From an uncultured Lachnospiraceae bacterium (GTDB taxonomy: Bacteria; Bacillota; Clostridia; Lachnospirales; Lachnospiraceae), in the NCBI GenBank assembly GCA_934351925.1, contig CAKRJT010000049.1:1-13250 (forward strand): 13,250 bases of DNA, given 5' to 3'. The position numbers were made by a program, and so were the translations under genes. Below, piece by piece: positions 1 through 7,150 of this stretch (position 1 is its first letter; each line of letters starts with the position of its first letter). Under the pieces are notes generated by a model. It ran no database searches and was not told where the DNA came from. It saw only the letters and a list, made by a program, of their open reading frames with translations.

Positions 1-15
1 TGACAACTCTGGCAG

Positions 16-44
16 GTTACAGCCGGCAAGAATATATTTATAAT
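16..44 (+). promoter_or_regulatory. Putative sigma-A promoter of the small peptide gene
   Basis: A perfect -10 hexamer TATAAT lies at 39-44. It is preceded at 17 bp by GTTACA (16-21), which matches the -35 consensus at four of six positions. The predicted transcript would begin near position 51, giving a leader of about 100 nt before the peptide start at 148. The -10 is convincing; the -35 is only fair. Confidence 0.5.
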
Positions 45-54
45 TTATTGTGTT

Positions 55-107
55 CAGGGAAGGGAAAAACTTATGGCTTTCACCTTATTTTACCGATTCC
101 TTCCCTG
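55..107. repeat. Inverted repeat in the leader of the peptide gene
   Basis: CAGGGAAGG (55-63) is exactly complementary to CCTTCCCTG (99-107). One G-T wobble and one more pair extend the arms to 11 bp, with about 31 nt between them. The repeat starts just after the predicted transcription start. It could be an operator, possibly for the neighbouring regulator, or an RNA hairpin in the leader. The CCUUC part of the right arm could also pair with the ribosome site AGGAGG at 131-136. No function is shown. Confidence 0.5.
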
Positions 108-147
108 TTCTCTTTGAAGTATTATTAATTAGGAGGTTATAGCTATC

Positions 148-330
148 ATGAAGAAGAACTTATTATCCAAGCTCAGCCGAACAGTGGTTATGCTTACAGC
201 ATGTCTGTCTCTTTTCACTATCGTACTTCCATTTGGTACACTTATTTTTGGCGGTGAATCAGGCGTACACTACGATTCACAGGTAAACGCATGTTCCGAC
301 GAAGACCCTGATTATGTAAAATATAACTAA
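148..330 (+). CDS. Small secreted or membrane-inserted peptide, candidate signalling propeptide
   Basis: This 60-aa product belongs to no family I recognise. It has a basic start (K2, K3, K8, R11), a hydrophobic stretch at about residues 12-34, and a polar, acidic tail at 37-60 with one cysteine (C49). That is the layout of a Sec-exported or membrane-anchored peptide. It is a real gene on several counts: AGGAGG at 131-136 lies 11 nt before the ATG, a TATAAT promoter lies upstream, and an intrinsic terminator lies at 424-455. It converges on the double-HTH regulator, and its TAA overlaps that gene's TAG. By analogy with Rgg/SHP and other RRNPP pairs it may be the precursor of a peptide sensed by that regulator, with the tail released as the signal. 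A bacteriocin-like or AgrD-like peptide is an alternative, but no AgrB, transporter or immunity gene is present. The role is inference. Confidence 0.75.
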   Translation: MKKNLLSKLSRTVVMLTACLSLFTIVLPFGTLIFGGESGVHYDSQVNACSDEDPDYVKYN

Positions 331-2285
331 TCGTCTGTTCTTAAGCGTTTACAAAAGAACTTATACCTTAAAACATTCTTTGTAAAATTACTTATTATTA
401 CACATAGTTTTAGCTCTGAACTTATGGCTGCATCGTCTGATGCAGCTATTTTTTTATTCTTCCTCTGCAAATCATTCCATAACATGCCATATAAAACAAT
501 GGCCGCCACGGTTACTCTCCTGTTTATCAATGTATTTTCCAATATGACTTCTTCCATCGAATCAGATTCATCATACCTGCCGCAATCGCCCATCCGGCTT
601 GCAATGATATGCATGGTAAATTCATACATACTTAGGTAACTGTTTATGTACGGTTCCCTGCTGTTATTAATTCTCAAAAGTGCATCAAAGCACTGCCTCA
701 CCTCAGGTACATCCATTTTCTTGGAAACAAGTATATTACACATACATGACATTTCTTCATCTGTCAGATACTTTTCACTGTTCGAAATCGCGACATTGTA
801 TGGCAAAGTACACTCTAACGCCGCCTTAATCTGTTTAATATATTCCAATTCCGATAATTTACCCTGCGTCCTATCGCTGCACGCCCTAATTCGGGTCAGC
901 ACCTGTTTATTCTGCGGAATATCCATAGAAACAGCTTTGCCTAATTCCGTGAGAATCTCATTTGCTTTGTAATGTTCTCCACTATTTATATAGTTTTTCA
1001 GCTTGACAAGCTTTTCCTGAACCTCAACATTGGACGAAACAAGTTCTGTTCTGCTAAATTCACATGACAATCCAAGCTTTGAAAATAATTTATGTACTAT
1101 CGCACATTGTGGCTTTACGCTTTTCTTTTCTATCCGGCTTATTGTACGTTCTGAACACACCCCCGAACTCAGCTTACGCATGCTTATATTTAACATATTT
1201 CTTCTTATGCGTATCACATCTTCAATGCAATATACTTCTCCATCTACATAAATATATCCATACTCGAATGTGTCTTTTCGAATACCGCACCTTGTATATA
1301 TCTCATTCATTGCCAGCAGCATATTACGACACCATATGTATTGTGCTTCCAAGGAAAATTCATCTGTATTTCCGAAGTCGTTCATATATTTATCATCTAC
1401 AGAGACATCACCTATACTGTGCACTGACAGGCCTGCATTGACATTCCTTTTCCCTGAAATCAGTTCCAGCTTCATTTCCAAAAGCTCATATAAGTAAAAT
1501 GTTCTTGAAGCTGTGCGGAGACATTCTATGGCATCTGTTGACAATCCGATAAGCAGATTAATTTCCCTCTCTTTATCCATGCCCATCTTCTTTTCAGCCA
1601 GATATAAATAATATACAGCTTTAGGATAAACCTTTGATTTTGCCAAATCCGTAAATCTGTTCTTATCCAGATATGTTATAATACACTTTAAGAGCCTGAC
1701 TCCCCTTGTAACTGAAATATACCTCCCGTACTCAATCAGAAGATTTATTTCCTCAATTGAAAACTTTTTATTATCAAAAAAGTCTTTTAAGCTCTTATCC
1801 ATGTCAAACTTTGCAACAGTCTGATTTACTGCATCGGCATACAATTTTCTCAGTTCCTTATCGTCCGCATTATTATATCTCTTTATCTGAGCCTTCATCG
1901 CAAGATAAAACTGCATTTCCAAAATTGCATCCAAATCCTCAACCGACTTTTTTCGCTCAGTCAGTCTGTTTTCAACGAACATATGCTCAAGAAGTTCATC
2001 AGCCTCATTAATCTTTTCATGCTGTATCAAACTTATAATCTTCTGTCTAACTTTCCAGCGCTCATACTCATCAGAAAATATCATATTTTCAAAATTCTCC
2101 GGAGCTACACCCAGTCTGCCGAGAATCCTATCCTGAACAAGCTTGCTTACTTCCCTCTCTCCACTTTCAATACGACTCATCACGCTCACATCGCAAATAC
2201 CTTCACAAATTACGTTCATTGAAAGATTGTCCTTACGTCGTAACTCCATAATATATTTGCCGAACTCGTAACTGTCATAGACCAT
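327..2285 (-). CDS. Double XRE-type HTH regulator with TPR-like repeats, RRNPP-like
   Basis: The product is a predicted cytoplasmic DNA-binding regulator of 652 aa, about twice the length of an Rgg or PlcR protein. HTH 1 is at about residues 5-60 (core VMSRIESGER) and is followed by helical repeats from about 74 (IISLIQHEKINEADELLEHM). HTH 2 is at about 354-408 (core TISRIEKKSV) and is followed by a similar helical segment from about 422. The two halves look like a tandem duplication of one HTH-plus-repeat module. The start at 2285 is chosen because AGAAGG (2295-2300) lies 9 nt before it; the frame stays open to 2321 with poorer signals. Its own promoter is at 2356-2364. It converges on the small peptide gene with overlapping stop codons, which suggests a peptide-sensing pair. 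The HTHs and helical nature are clear; the ligand and the targets are inference. Confidence 0.85.
   Translation of the reverse strand: MVYDSYEFGKYIMELRRKDNLSMNVICEGICDVSVMSRIESGEREVSKLVQDRILGRLGVAPENFENMIFSDEYERWKVRQKIISLIQHEKINEADELLEHMFVENRLTERKKSVEDLDAILEMQFYLAMKAQIKRYNNADDKELRKLYADAVNQTVAKFDMDKSLKDFFDNKKFSIEEINLLIEYGRYISVTRGVRLLKCIITYLDKNRFTDLAKSKVYPKAVYYLYLAEKKMGMDKEREINLLIGLSTDAIECLRTASRTFYLYELLEMKLELISGKRNVNAGLSVHSIGDVSVDDKYMNDFGNTDEFSLEAQYIWCRNMLLAMNEIYTRCGIRKDTFEYGYIYVDGEVYCIEDVIRIRRNMLNISMRKLSSGVCSERTISRIEKKSVKPQCAIVHKLFSKLGLSCEFSRTELVSSNVEVQEKLVKLKNYINSGEHYKANEILTELGKAVSMDIPQNKQVLTRIRACSDRTQGKLSELEYIKQIKAALECTLPYNVAISNSEKYLTDEEMSCMCNILVSKKMDVPEVRQCFDALLRINNSREPYINSYLSMYEFTMHIIASRMGDCGRYDESDSMEEVILENTLINRRVTVAAIVLYGMLWNDLQRKNKKIAASDDAAISSELKLCVIISNFTKNVLRYKFFCKRLRTDD
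424..455 (+). terminator. Intrinsic terminator of the peptide gene, inside the regulator's coding region
   Basis: GCTGCATC (427-434), loop GTCT and GATGCAGC (439-446) form a perfect 8-bp stem. Adjacent A-T, T-A and G-T pairs lengthen it to 11 bp, and seven T residues follow at 449-455. It reads as a terminator only on the + strand. It lies 94 nt beyond the peptide stop and within the C-terminal coding region of the convergent regulator, where it encodes a near-symmetrical AASDDAA. Confidence 0.85.
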
Positions 2286-2355
2286 ATATATCATCCTTCT
2301 CAACATGTAAAATAAATTCATACAATCATGTTACTAATGTAATAAACATTATATT

Positions 2356-2364
2356 ATTATACCA
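2356..2364 (-). promoter_or_regulatory. Extended -10 promoter of the double-HTH regulator
   Basis: On the minus strand TGGTATAAT is an extended -10 element (TGN plus a perfect TATAAT at 2356-2361). The -35 region is poor, as is usual for extended -10 promoters. The start of transcription would be near 2349, about 64 nt before the chosen ATG. The glmM terminator hairpin lies directly upstream and covers the -35 region, so it could also serve as an operator. Confidence 0.55.
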
Positions 2365-2365
2365 T

Positions 2366-2409
2366 AAAAAAAGCTAAAAGACTATATACCAGTTTGATAC
2401 ATAGTCTTT
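2366..2409 (-). terminator. Intrinsic terminator downstream of glmM
   Basis: AAAGACTAT and ATAGTCTTT form a perfect 9-bp stem (2401-2409 with 2377-2385). Wobble-containing pairs inside can extend it to 14 bp around a 5-nt loop. On the minus strand, four bases after the stem, come seven T residues (2366-2372). It lies 58 nt after the glmM stop. The stem is AT-rich, so termination may be partial. Confidence 0.6.
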
Positions 2410-2466
2410 AATAAGCCCAATCAATAGTTTAATTTCTATATAACTACAGTTTATTTTTAACAGATT

Positions 2467-3855
2467 TTATTCGCACATATATCCTTTTTCCCTGATTACA
2501 TCAATTACGCTTTCAACATATTTGGAACAGGTTTCATCGTTTTCAGCCTCAACCATAACTCTCACAAGCGGTTCTGTCCCCGACTCACGCACAAGAATTC
2601 GTCCCGAATCGCCTAAACTGTCCGCAACCTTCTTAACTGCTGCCTGAACATCAGCATCGTCCTGTGCGGCTCGCTTATCCGTGACTCTGGCATTTTTTAG
2701 AACCTGTGGATATATGGAAAGCCCCTCGCACAGCTCGCTCATTTTCTTCTTTTTAGCTATCATGACTTCCATCATCTTAAGACTCGTAAGAATACCGTCA
2801 CCCGTCGATGCATACTTGGAGAAAATGATGTGTCCCGACTGCTCGCCGCCTATCCTGCAGCCATTGTCGCACATGTACTCATAGACATACTTATCACCCA
2901 CCGCCGTCTTGGCATAGTCAATTCCTGCCTCGTCAAACGCCTTATACAGACCGAAGTTGGACATTACCGTCGTTACAACAGTATTGTTCACGAGTTTGCC
3001 TCTCTCCTTCATATATCTTCCATATATGTACAGAATATGATCGCCCGTAATCACATTTCCCTTCTCGTCCACGCACAGACACCTGTCAGCGTCTCCATCA
3101 TAGGCGAATCCTACGTCAAGCCCGTTCTCGACAACATACTTCTGAAGCCCCTCAATATGTGTTGAACCTGCATTCATATTGATATTCGTTCCGTCAGGCT
3201 CAGCATTTATAACATATGTCTTAGCACCTAACGCGTCAAACACGCACTTAGCAATATTCCATGCACTGCCGTTGGCACAATCGAGACCTACCTTCACACC
3301 CTTAAAGGAATATATTCCCAGCGATATAAGATATCCCATATATCTGTTGCGCCCCGCCACATAGTCCACCGTACAGCCTATTTTGTCCTTATGTGCAAAC
3401 GGAACCTCCTCGTACTTCCTGCCGAACACCTCAAGCCTGCCGTCAATATATGCCTCCACAAGCTCAATGGTCTTTTCGTCCATCTTCTCACCCTGACCAT
3501 TTATAAGCTTGATGCCATTATCATAATAAGGGTTATGACTTGCCGAAATCATGATGCCACAGTCAAAGCCGTCCGTGCGTGCAACATACGCCACAGAAGG
3601 CGTTGTGGTAACATGGAGCAGATATGCATCAGCTCCCGATGCCACGAGCCCCCCGACTAATGAGTACTCAAACATATAGCTTGAACGCCTTGTATCCTTT
3701 CCTATCACTATTCTTGCCGGAGTATCATCTCCATTTTTTCTCCTTTTCTCTCCGTAATACCAGCCCAAAAATCTTCCAACCTTAAATGCATGGTCAGCCG
3801 TGAGATTTACATTGGCCTCACCTCTGAAACCATCTGTTCCAAAATACTTGCCCAT
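2467..3855 (-). CDS. glmM: Phosphoglucosamine mutase
   Basis: GlmM converts glucosamine-6-phosphate to glucosamine-1-phosphate, the second step toward UDP-GlcNAc for peptidoglycan, in the cytoplasm. The 462 aa carry the four alpha-D-phosphohexomutase signatures. These are the phosphoserine loop SASHNP (S106 as the catalytic serine), the magnesium loop DGDAD (253-257), the sugar-binding loop GEQSGH (337-342) and the phosphate-binding loop RESGTEP (423-429). The N-terminus KYFGTDGFRG and the GEQSGH form are typical of GlmM rather than of phosphomannomutase, and the length is close to the usual 450 aa. A ribosome site (GAGAGG, 3862-3867) precedes the ATG by 6 nt. The gene stands alone between two terminators. 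A side activity on mannose phosphates, useful to the nearby GDP-fucose genes, cannot be excluded. Confidence in the family is very high. Confidence 0.95.
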   Translation of the reverse strand: MGKYFGTDGFRGEANVNLTADHAFKVGRFLGWYYGEKRRKNGDDTPARIVIGKDTRRSSYMFEYSLVGGLVASGADAYLLHVTTTPSVAYVARTDGFDCGIMISASHNPYYDNGIKLINGQGEKMDEKTIELVEAYIDGRLEVFGRKYEEVPFAHKDKIGCTVDYVAGRNRYMGYLISLGIYSFKGVKVGLDCANGSAWNIAKCVFDALGAKTYVINAEPDGTNINMNAGSTHIEGLQKYVVENGLDVGFAYDGDADRCLCVDEKGNVITGDHILYIYGRYMKERGKLVNNTVVTTVMSNFGLYKAFDEAGIDYAKTAVGDKYVYEYMCDNGCRIGGEQSGHIIFSKYASTGDGILTSLKMMEVMIAKKKKMSELCEGLSIYPQVLKNARVTDKRAAQDDADVQAAVKKVADSLGDSGRILVRESGTEPLVRVMVEAENDETCSKYVESVIDVIREKGYMCE

Positions 3856-3956
3856 AATTTTCCTCTCTTCAATTCAATTTATTTTTCATATGTTGAAGTC
3901 AAGTAACCATTTCACCTAACCTCATAATATATATTCCCTTTGATAACTAATATGCC

Positions 3957-3993
3957 AAAAAAAAACGTGCGACTTGATTATAGCAAATCGCAC
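3957..3993 (-). terminator. Strong intrinsic terminator of the gmd-fcl operon
   Basis: On the minus strand GTGCGA and TCGCAC form a 6-bp GC-rich stem (3988-3993 with 3967-3972). It continues past one mismatch by three more pairs around a 7-nt loop. One C later come nine T residues (3957-3965). It lies 14 nt after the fcl stop and separates this operon from glmM. Confidence 0.88.
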
Positions 3994-4007
3994 ATTCTTT
4001 GTAAACA

Positions 4008-4952
4008 TTATCTCTCAGCTCTCATAGGATTATTGAGGAAATCTTCATAGGAAAGCCTTATTCCGTCCTCAAGCTCCGTCTTATATGTCCAGCCAAGCTT
4101 CGTCGCCTTCGATACATCAAGGAGCTTTCGAGGTGTTCCGTTAGGCTTAGAAGCGTCCCAGCGGATTTCTCCCGTGTAACCGATTACCTTGGCAACAAGC
4201 TCTGTAAGCTCCTTGATTGTGAGCTCCTTACCCGTTCCGGCATTGACCGTCTCATCGCCGCTGTAGTTATTCATAAGGAACACACAGAGATTGGCAAGGT
4301 CATCAACATATAGGAATTCTCTTAACGGGCTTCCATCGCCCCAGCAGGTAACATAAGGAAGGTTCTGCTCCTTCGCCTCGTGAAATCTTCTGATGAGCGC
4401 CGGAAGAACATGGCTGTGTGTCGGATGATAGTTATCATTCGGTCCATATAGATTTGTCGGCATAACTGATATATAATCAGTACCATACTGTCTGTTGAGA
4501 AACTCGCAGTATTTCAGACCGGATATCTTTGCAAGCGCATACGCTTCATTCGTCTTTTCAAGCTCTGAGGTAAGAAGGCAGCTCTCCGGCATAGGCTGTG
4601 GCGCCATTCTCGGATAAATACAGGAGGAGCCCAGAAACTCCAGCTTCTTACAGCCATTCTGCCATGCAGAATGAATAACGTTCATCTCAAGTGTCATATT
4701 GTAGTACATAAAATCCGCAAGCGCCTCCTGGTTGGCCACAATGCCTCCAACCTTTGCTGCTGCTAAGAATACATACTCCGGCTTCTCCTCGGCAAAGAAC
4801 TTCTCAACGTCCTCCTGCCTGCAAAGGTCAAGCTCCTTGTGTGTCCTCGTGATTATATTCTCATAGCCCTGCCTGTTTAACTCTCTCACTATCGCAGAGC
4901 CAACCATTCCGCGATGTCCGGCAACATATATCTTCGCATTCTTTTCCATCAT
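4008..4952 (-). CDS. fcl: GDP-L-fucose synthase
   Basis: This short-chain dehydrogenase (also called WcaG) is a bifunctional 3,5-epimerase/4-reductase. It turns GDP-4-keto-6-deoxymannose into GDP-L-fucose using NADPH. The 314 aa compare with about 321 in E. coli. The nucleotide-binding glycines are in GHRGMVG (12-18). The known E. coli active-site residues all recur at an offset of two: S109 and C111 in GSSCIYP, Y138 and K142 in the YxxxK motif, H181, and R189. No residue needed for catalysis is missing. The gene follows gmd with a 36-nt gap on the same strand, and a terminator closes the pair. The ribosome site GAGG sits about 11 nt before the ATG. GDP-fucose would be used for surface polysaccharide or glycan; the transferases are not in this window. 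Confidence 0.95.
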   Translation of the reverse strand: MMEKNAKIYVAGHRGMVGSAIVRELNRQGYENIITRTHKELDLCRQEDVEKFFAEEKPEYVFLAAAKVGGIVANQEALADFMYYNMTLEMNVIHSAWQNGCKKLEFLGSSCIYPRMAPQPMPESCLLTSELEKTNEAYALAKISGLKYCEFLNRQYGTDYISVMPTNLYGPNDNYHPTHSHVLPALIRRFHEAKEQNLPYVTCWGDGSPLREFLYVDDLANLCVFLMNNYSGDETVNAGTGKELTIKELTELVAKVIGYTGEIRWDASKPNGTPRKLLDVSKATKLGWTYKTELEDGIRLSYEDFLNNPMRAER

Positions 4953-4988
4953 AATGTTCTTTTCCTCACATTCAATATAACCACATTA

Positions 4989-6032
4989 TTACTTTATAAG
5001 CTGCTTCTCACGCTTTGCAAGCTCCCTGTCGTGCTCTGCCATTATCCTTACAAGCTCCTCATAGGAGGTCTTCTGTGGGTTCCAGCCAAGTACAGTCTTA
5101 GCCTTTGTAGGATTTCCCCAGAGATTGTCCACATCTGTAGGACGGAACCACTGTGGATTTACACATACAAGCATCTTACCCGTAGCCACATCGTAGCCCT
5201 TCTCGTCAACGCCTGTTCCCTCCCAGCGGAGTGTGATTCCGTTAGAAGCGAATGCCTTCTCCGTGAAATCCCTTACCGTGTGCTGCTCACCTGTTGCAAT
5301 GACGAAATCCTCCGGCTTCTCCTGCTGCATAATAAGCCACATGCACTCAACATAGTCCTTAGCATAACCCCAGTCTCTGAGCGAATCGAGATTGCCAAGC
5401 TCAAGGTGATCCTGAATTCCCTCTGCTATTCTTCCTGCTGCAAGTGTAATCTTTCTTGTAACGAAATTCTCTCCGCGGCGCTCTGACTCGTGATTGAAAA
5501 GGATACCATTGACAGCGAACATGCCATAAGCCTCACGGTACTCCTTTATCATCCAGAAACCATACTGCTTTGCGATAGCGTATGGGCTGTATGGGTGGAA
5601 AGGTGTCGTCTCTGACTGAGGAACCTCCTCAACCTTGCCGTAGAGCTCGGAGGTAGATGCCTGATATATTTTTGTTTTCTTGGTAAGACCGAGAACCCTG
5701 ACTGCCTCAAGCACACGAAGAACGCCTACAGCGTCCACATCTCCCGTGTACTCAGGTGCATCGAAGGATACCTGTACATGCGACTGCGCCGCAAGATTGT
5801 ATATCTCGTCCGGCTGCACGTCGCCAATAATCTTGATGAGTGAAATTGAGTCGGACAGATCCCCGTCGTGTAAGGTGATGCTGCCTGCTCTCAGAAGGTG
5901 ATCAATTCTTCCTGTGTTTGATATGGAAGCTCTTCTTGTGATACCATGAACCTCATATCCCTTCTCAAGAAGAAACTCTGCCAAAAATGAACCGTCCTGT
6001 CCTGTAATTCCCGTAATTAAAGCCTTTCTCAT
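4989..6032 (-). CDS. gmd: GDP-mannose 4,6-dehydratase
   Basis: Gmd dehydrates GDP-D-mannose to GDP-4-keto-6-deoxy-D-mannose with tightly bound NADP, the step before fcl. From the chosen start the protein has 347 aa, slightly shorter than E. coli Gmd. It shows the Rossmann glycines GITGQDG (8-14) and the catalytic set T127 and E129 in STSELYG, with Y151 and K155 in YSPYAIAK. The Glu-to-Tyr spacing of 22 residues matches the family. The start at 6032 is preceded by AAGAGG (6041-6046) at 8 nt. The longer frame from 6053 adds seven residues without a ribosome site. It is the first gene of the gmd-fcl operon. The leader upstream holds a palindrome at 6073-6088. Mannose-1-phosphate guanylyltransferase, which would supply the substrate, is not in the window. 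Confidence 0.95.
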   Translation of the reverse strand: MRKALITGITGQDGSFLAEFLLEKGYEVHGITRRASISNTGRIDHLLRAGSITLHDGDLSDSISLIKIIGDVQPDEIYNLAAQSHVQVSFDAPEYTGDVDAVGVLRVLEAVRVLGLTKKTKIYQASTSELYGKVEEVPQSETTPFHPYSPYAIAKQYGFWMIKEYREAYGMFAVNGILFNHESERRGENFVTRKITLAAGRIAEGIQDHLELGNLDSLRDWGYAKDYVECMWLIMQQEKPEDFVIATGEQHTVRDFTEKAFASNGITLRWEGTGVDEKGYDVATGKMLVCVNPQWFRPTDVDNLWGNPTKAKTVLGWNPQKTSYEELVRIMAEHDRELAKREKQLIK

Positions 6033-6072
6033 CCAAATAACCTCTTCTTTCATAATAATTTCTTATACCTGT

Positions 6073-6088
6073 GGTGAACTAATTCACC
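6073..6088. promoter_or_regulatory. Palindrome upstream of gmd, candidate operator or leader hairpin
   Basis: GGTGAA and TTCACC (6073-6078, 6083-6088) are exactly complementary around a 4-nt centre. Allowing one extra C, the arms extend to 8 bp (GTGGTGAA with TTCACCCAC). It lies 41 nt upstream of the gmd start, downstream of a possible promoter. As DNA it would suit a dimeric repressor, and as RNA a small hairpin. No T run follows, so it is not a terminator. Confidence 0.45.
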
Positions 6089-6120
6089 CACTACAATTAT
6101 GTTTCTTCACATTTTCTAAA

Positions 6121-6150
6121 ATTCTATATCAAGTATATGCTTAGTGTAAC
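6121..6150 (-). promoter_or_regulatory. Possible promoter of gmd-fcl
   Basis: On the minus strand GTTACA (6145-6150) is followed after 18 bp by TAGAAT (6121-6126), a five-of-six match to the -10. The same GTTACA hexamer serves as the -35 candidate at position 16. The region is AT-rich, so chance matches are likely. No terminator is visible after the AraC gene, so read-through into gmd is also possible. Confidence 0.35.
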
Positions 6151-6236
6151 CGCATATATAGAGAAAAATTAGCACAATATTGGTTTTTCAGCTACATATA
6201 TCCGGAATTGCCGATGCACCGTTACACATTCATATG

Positions 6237-7118
6237 CTACCAGGTCTTTTTATACTCACTCGGGCTTATGCCCTCAAGCTTTTTAAAGCTTCTGCTGAAA
6301 TAATTTGCATCATTCATCCCAACCCTGCTGCCAATCTCGTCTATGCTTAAATCAGAAAACCTCAAAAGCTTCTTTGCCTGCGTTATCCTCTTAGAAAGAA
6401 TGTATGAGTTAATTGTAACCCCGTAGGTCTCCTTGAATATCTTGCTCAGGTAAAATTTGTCTATATAAAATGATGCGGACAGAAAATCCAGCGTAAGCTT
6501 CTCCGTGTAATGCTCGTCAAGAAACGCTTTGACATCTATAAGCTCGCGCCTCTTCTTTCCCGCCGATGCATTTTCAGGGTGCCACGACTGCTCCATAATC
6601 ACCGCCAGCAGCTCTCCCAGCACCACATTCAGCTTCATGTCCCTTATATAATCCTCCGAACACGCTATATCATACAACCTGGAAAATATATCCCTGTACT
6701 GCTGTGCATTGTCGGGTGTGAATACCGGCAGCCCGCCGCGCTCAACATATTTTTCATATATTGCAGGCATATTCTCGCCATAAAAATGTGCCCACTGCAG
6801 CGACCAGAGCTGCGCCGTCCCGTCGCCCCTGCTTTTCCCCGTGCTGTGGCTGTAGCTTCTCATACAATCGATGAACGCGCAGTCACCCTTCTTCATGTCA
6901 TATCTTTGTCCCTCGTACTCAATATATCCTGAGCCGTCAAGCACCAGCATGCACAGATAAGACTGCAGATTATCCCTCTTTGAAACATGCGGTTTTATAG
7001 CCCTCAGTGACCCCGTCTCCTGCAAAAATATCAGATTGTCTTTGGCAAAACCGCTCGCGGTATAAAGTATTCGCTTCGATGACACCGACGGCGATGGTGA
7101 CTGGAAATATTCCTCCAT
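6237..7118 (-). CDS. AraC-family transcriptional regulator
   Basis: The product has 293 aa. The N-terminal sensory domain is cupin-like, roughly residues 20-130, and contains GYIEYEGQRYDMKKGDCAFI, the turn-rich pattern of a sugar-binding jelly roll. The C-terminal domain holds two helix-turn-helix motifs, at about 209-230 (LDFLSASFYIDKFYLSKIFK) and 258-280 (GMNDANYFSRSFKK). It ends with the usual GISPSEYKK. The start at 7118 is set by GGAGG (7125-7129) 6 nt ahead; the open frame to 7166 would run back through the upstream hairpin. The gene lies between the SPFH operon and gmd-fcl on the same strand, with no terminator seen on the gmd side. It may control either neighbour or carbohydrate genes elsewhere. 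The effector is unknown. Confidence 0.9.
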   Translation of the reverse strand: MEEYFQSPSPSVSSKRILYTASGFAKDNLIFLQETGSLRAIKPHVSKRDNLQSYLCMLVLDGSGYIEYEGQRYDMKKGDCAFIDCMRSYSHSTGKSRGDGTAQLWSLQWAHFYGENMPAIYEKYVERGGLPVFTPDNAQQYRDIFSRLYDIACSEDYIRDMKLNVVLGELLAVIMEQSWHPENASAGKKRRELIDVKAFLDEHYTEKLTLDFLSASFYIDKFYLSKIFKETYGVTINSYILSKRITQAKKLLRFSDLSIDEIGSRVGMNDANYFSRSFKKLEGISPSEYKKTW

Positions 7119-7150
7119 AACAGCCCTCCAATAATAATGAAAACTATCTC

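Noticed and set aside
193..204. Lipobox-like LTAC in the small peptide, suggesting a lipoprotein
   Set aside because: The hydrophobic stretch before the cysteine is only about seven residues and continues well beyond it. A lipoprotein signal needs a longer core ending at the cysteine.
148..330. AgrD-type cyclic peptide precursor
   Set aside because: There is one cysteine in the tail followed by acidic residues, but no AgrB protease or AgrC/AgrA in the window, and the cysteine spacing is not convincing.
348..386. Inverted repeat TTTACAAA/TTTGTAAA as terminator between the convergent genes
   Set aside because: It has a bulge and no T run on either strand. The stem at 424-455 is a far better terminator.
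3856..3956. Riboswitch or promoter in the leader of glmM
   Set aside because: The gap is about 100 nt, AT-rich and without a recognisable aptamer. TTGACT is present, but no good -10 stands at the right distance.
4914..5486. 190-aa open frame on the plus strand opposite gmd and fcl
   Set aside because: It is antisense to two well-identified enzymes and shows the leucine/cysteine-rich composition of a shadow frame.
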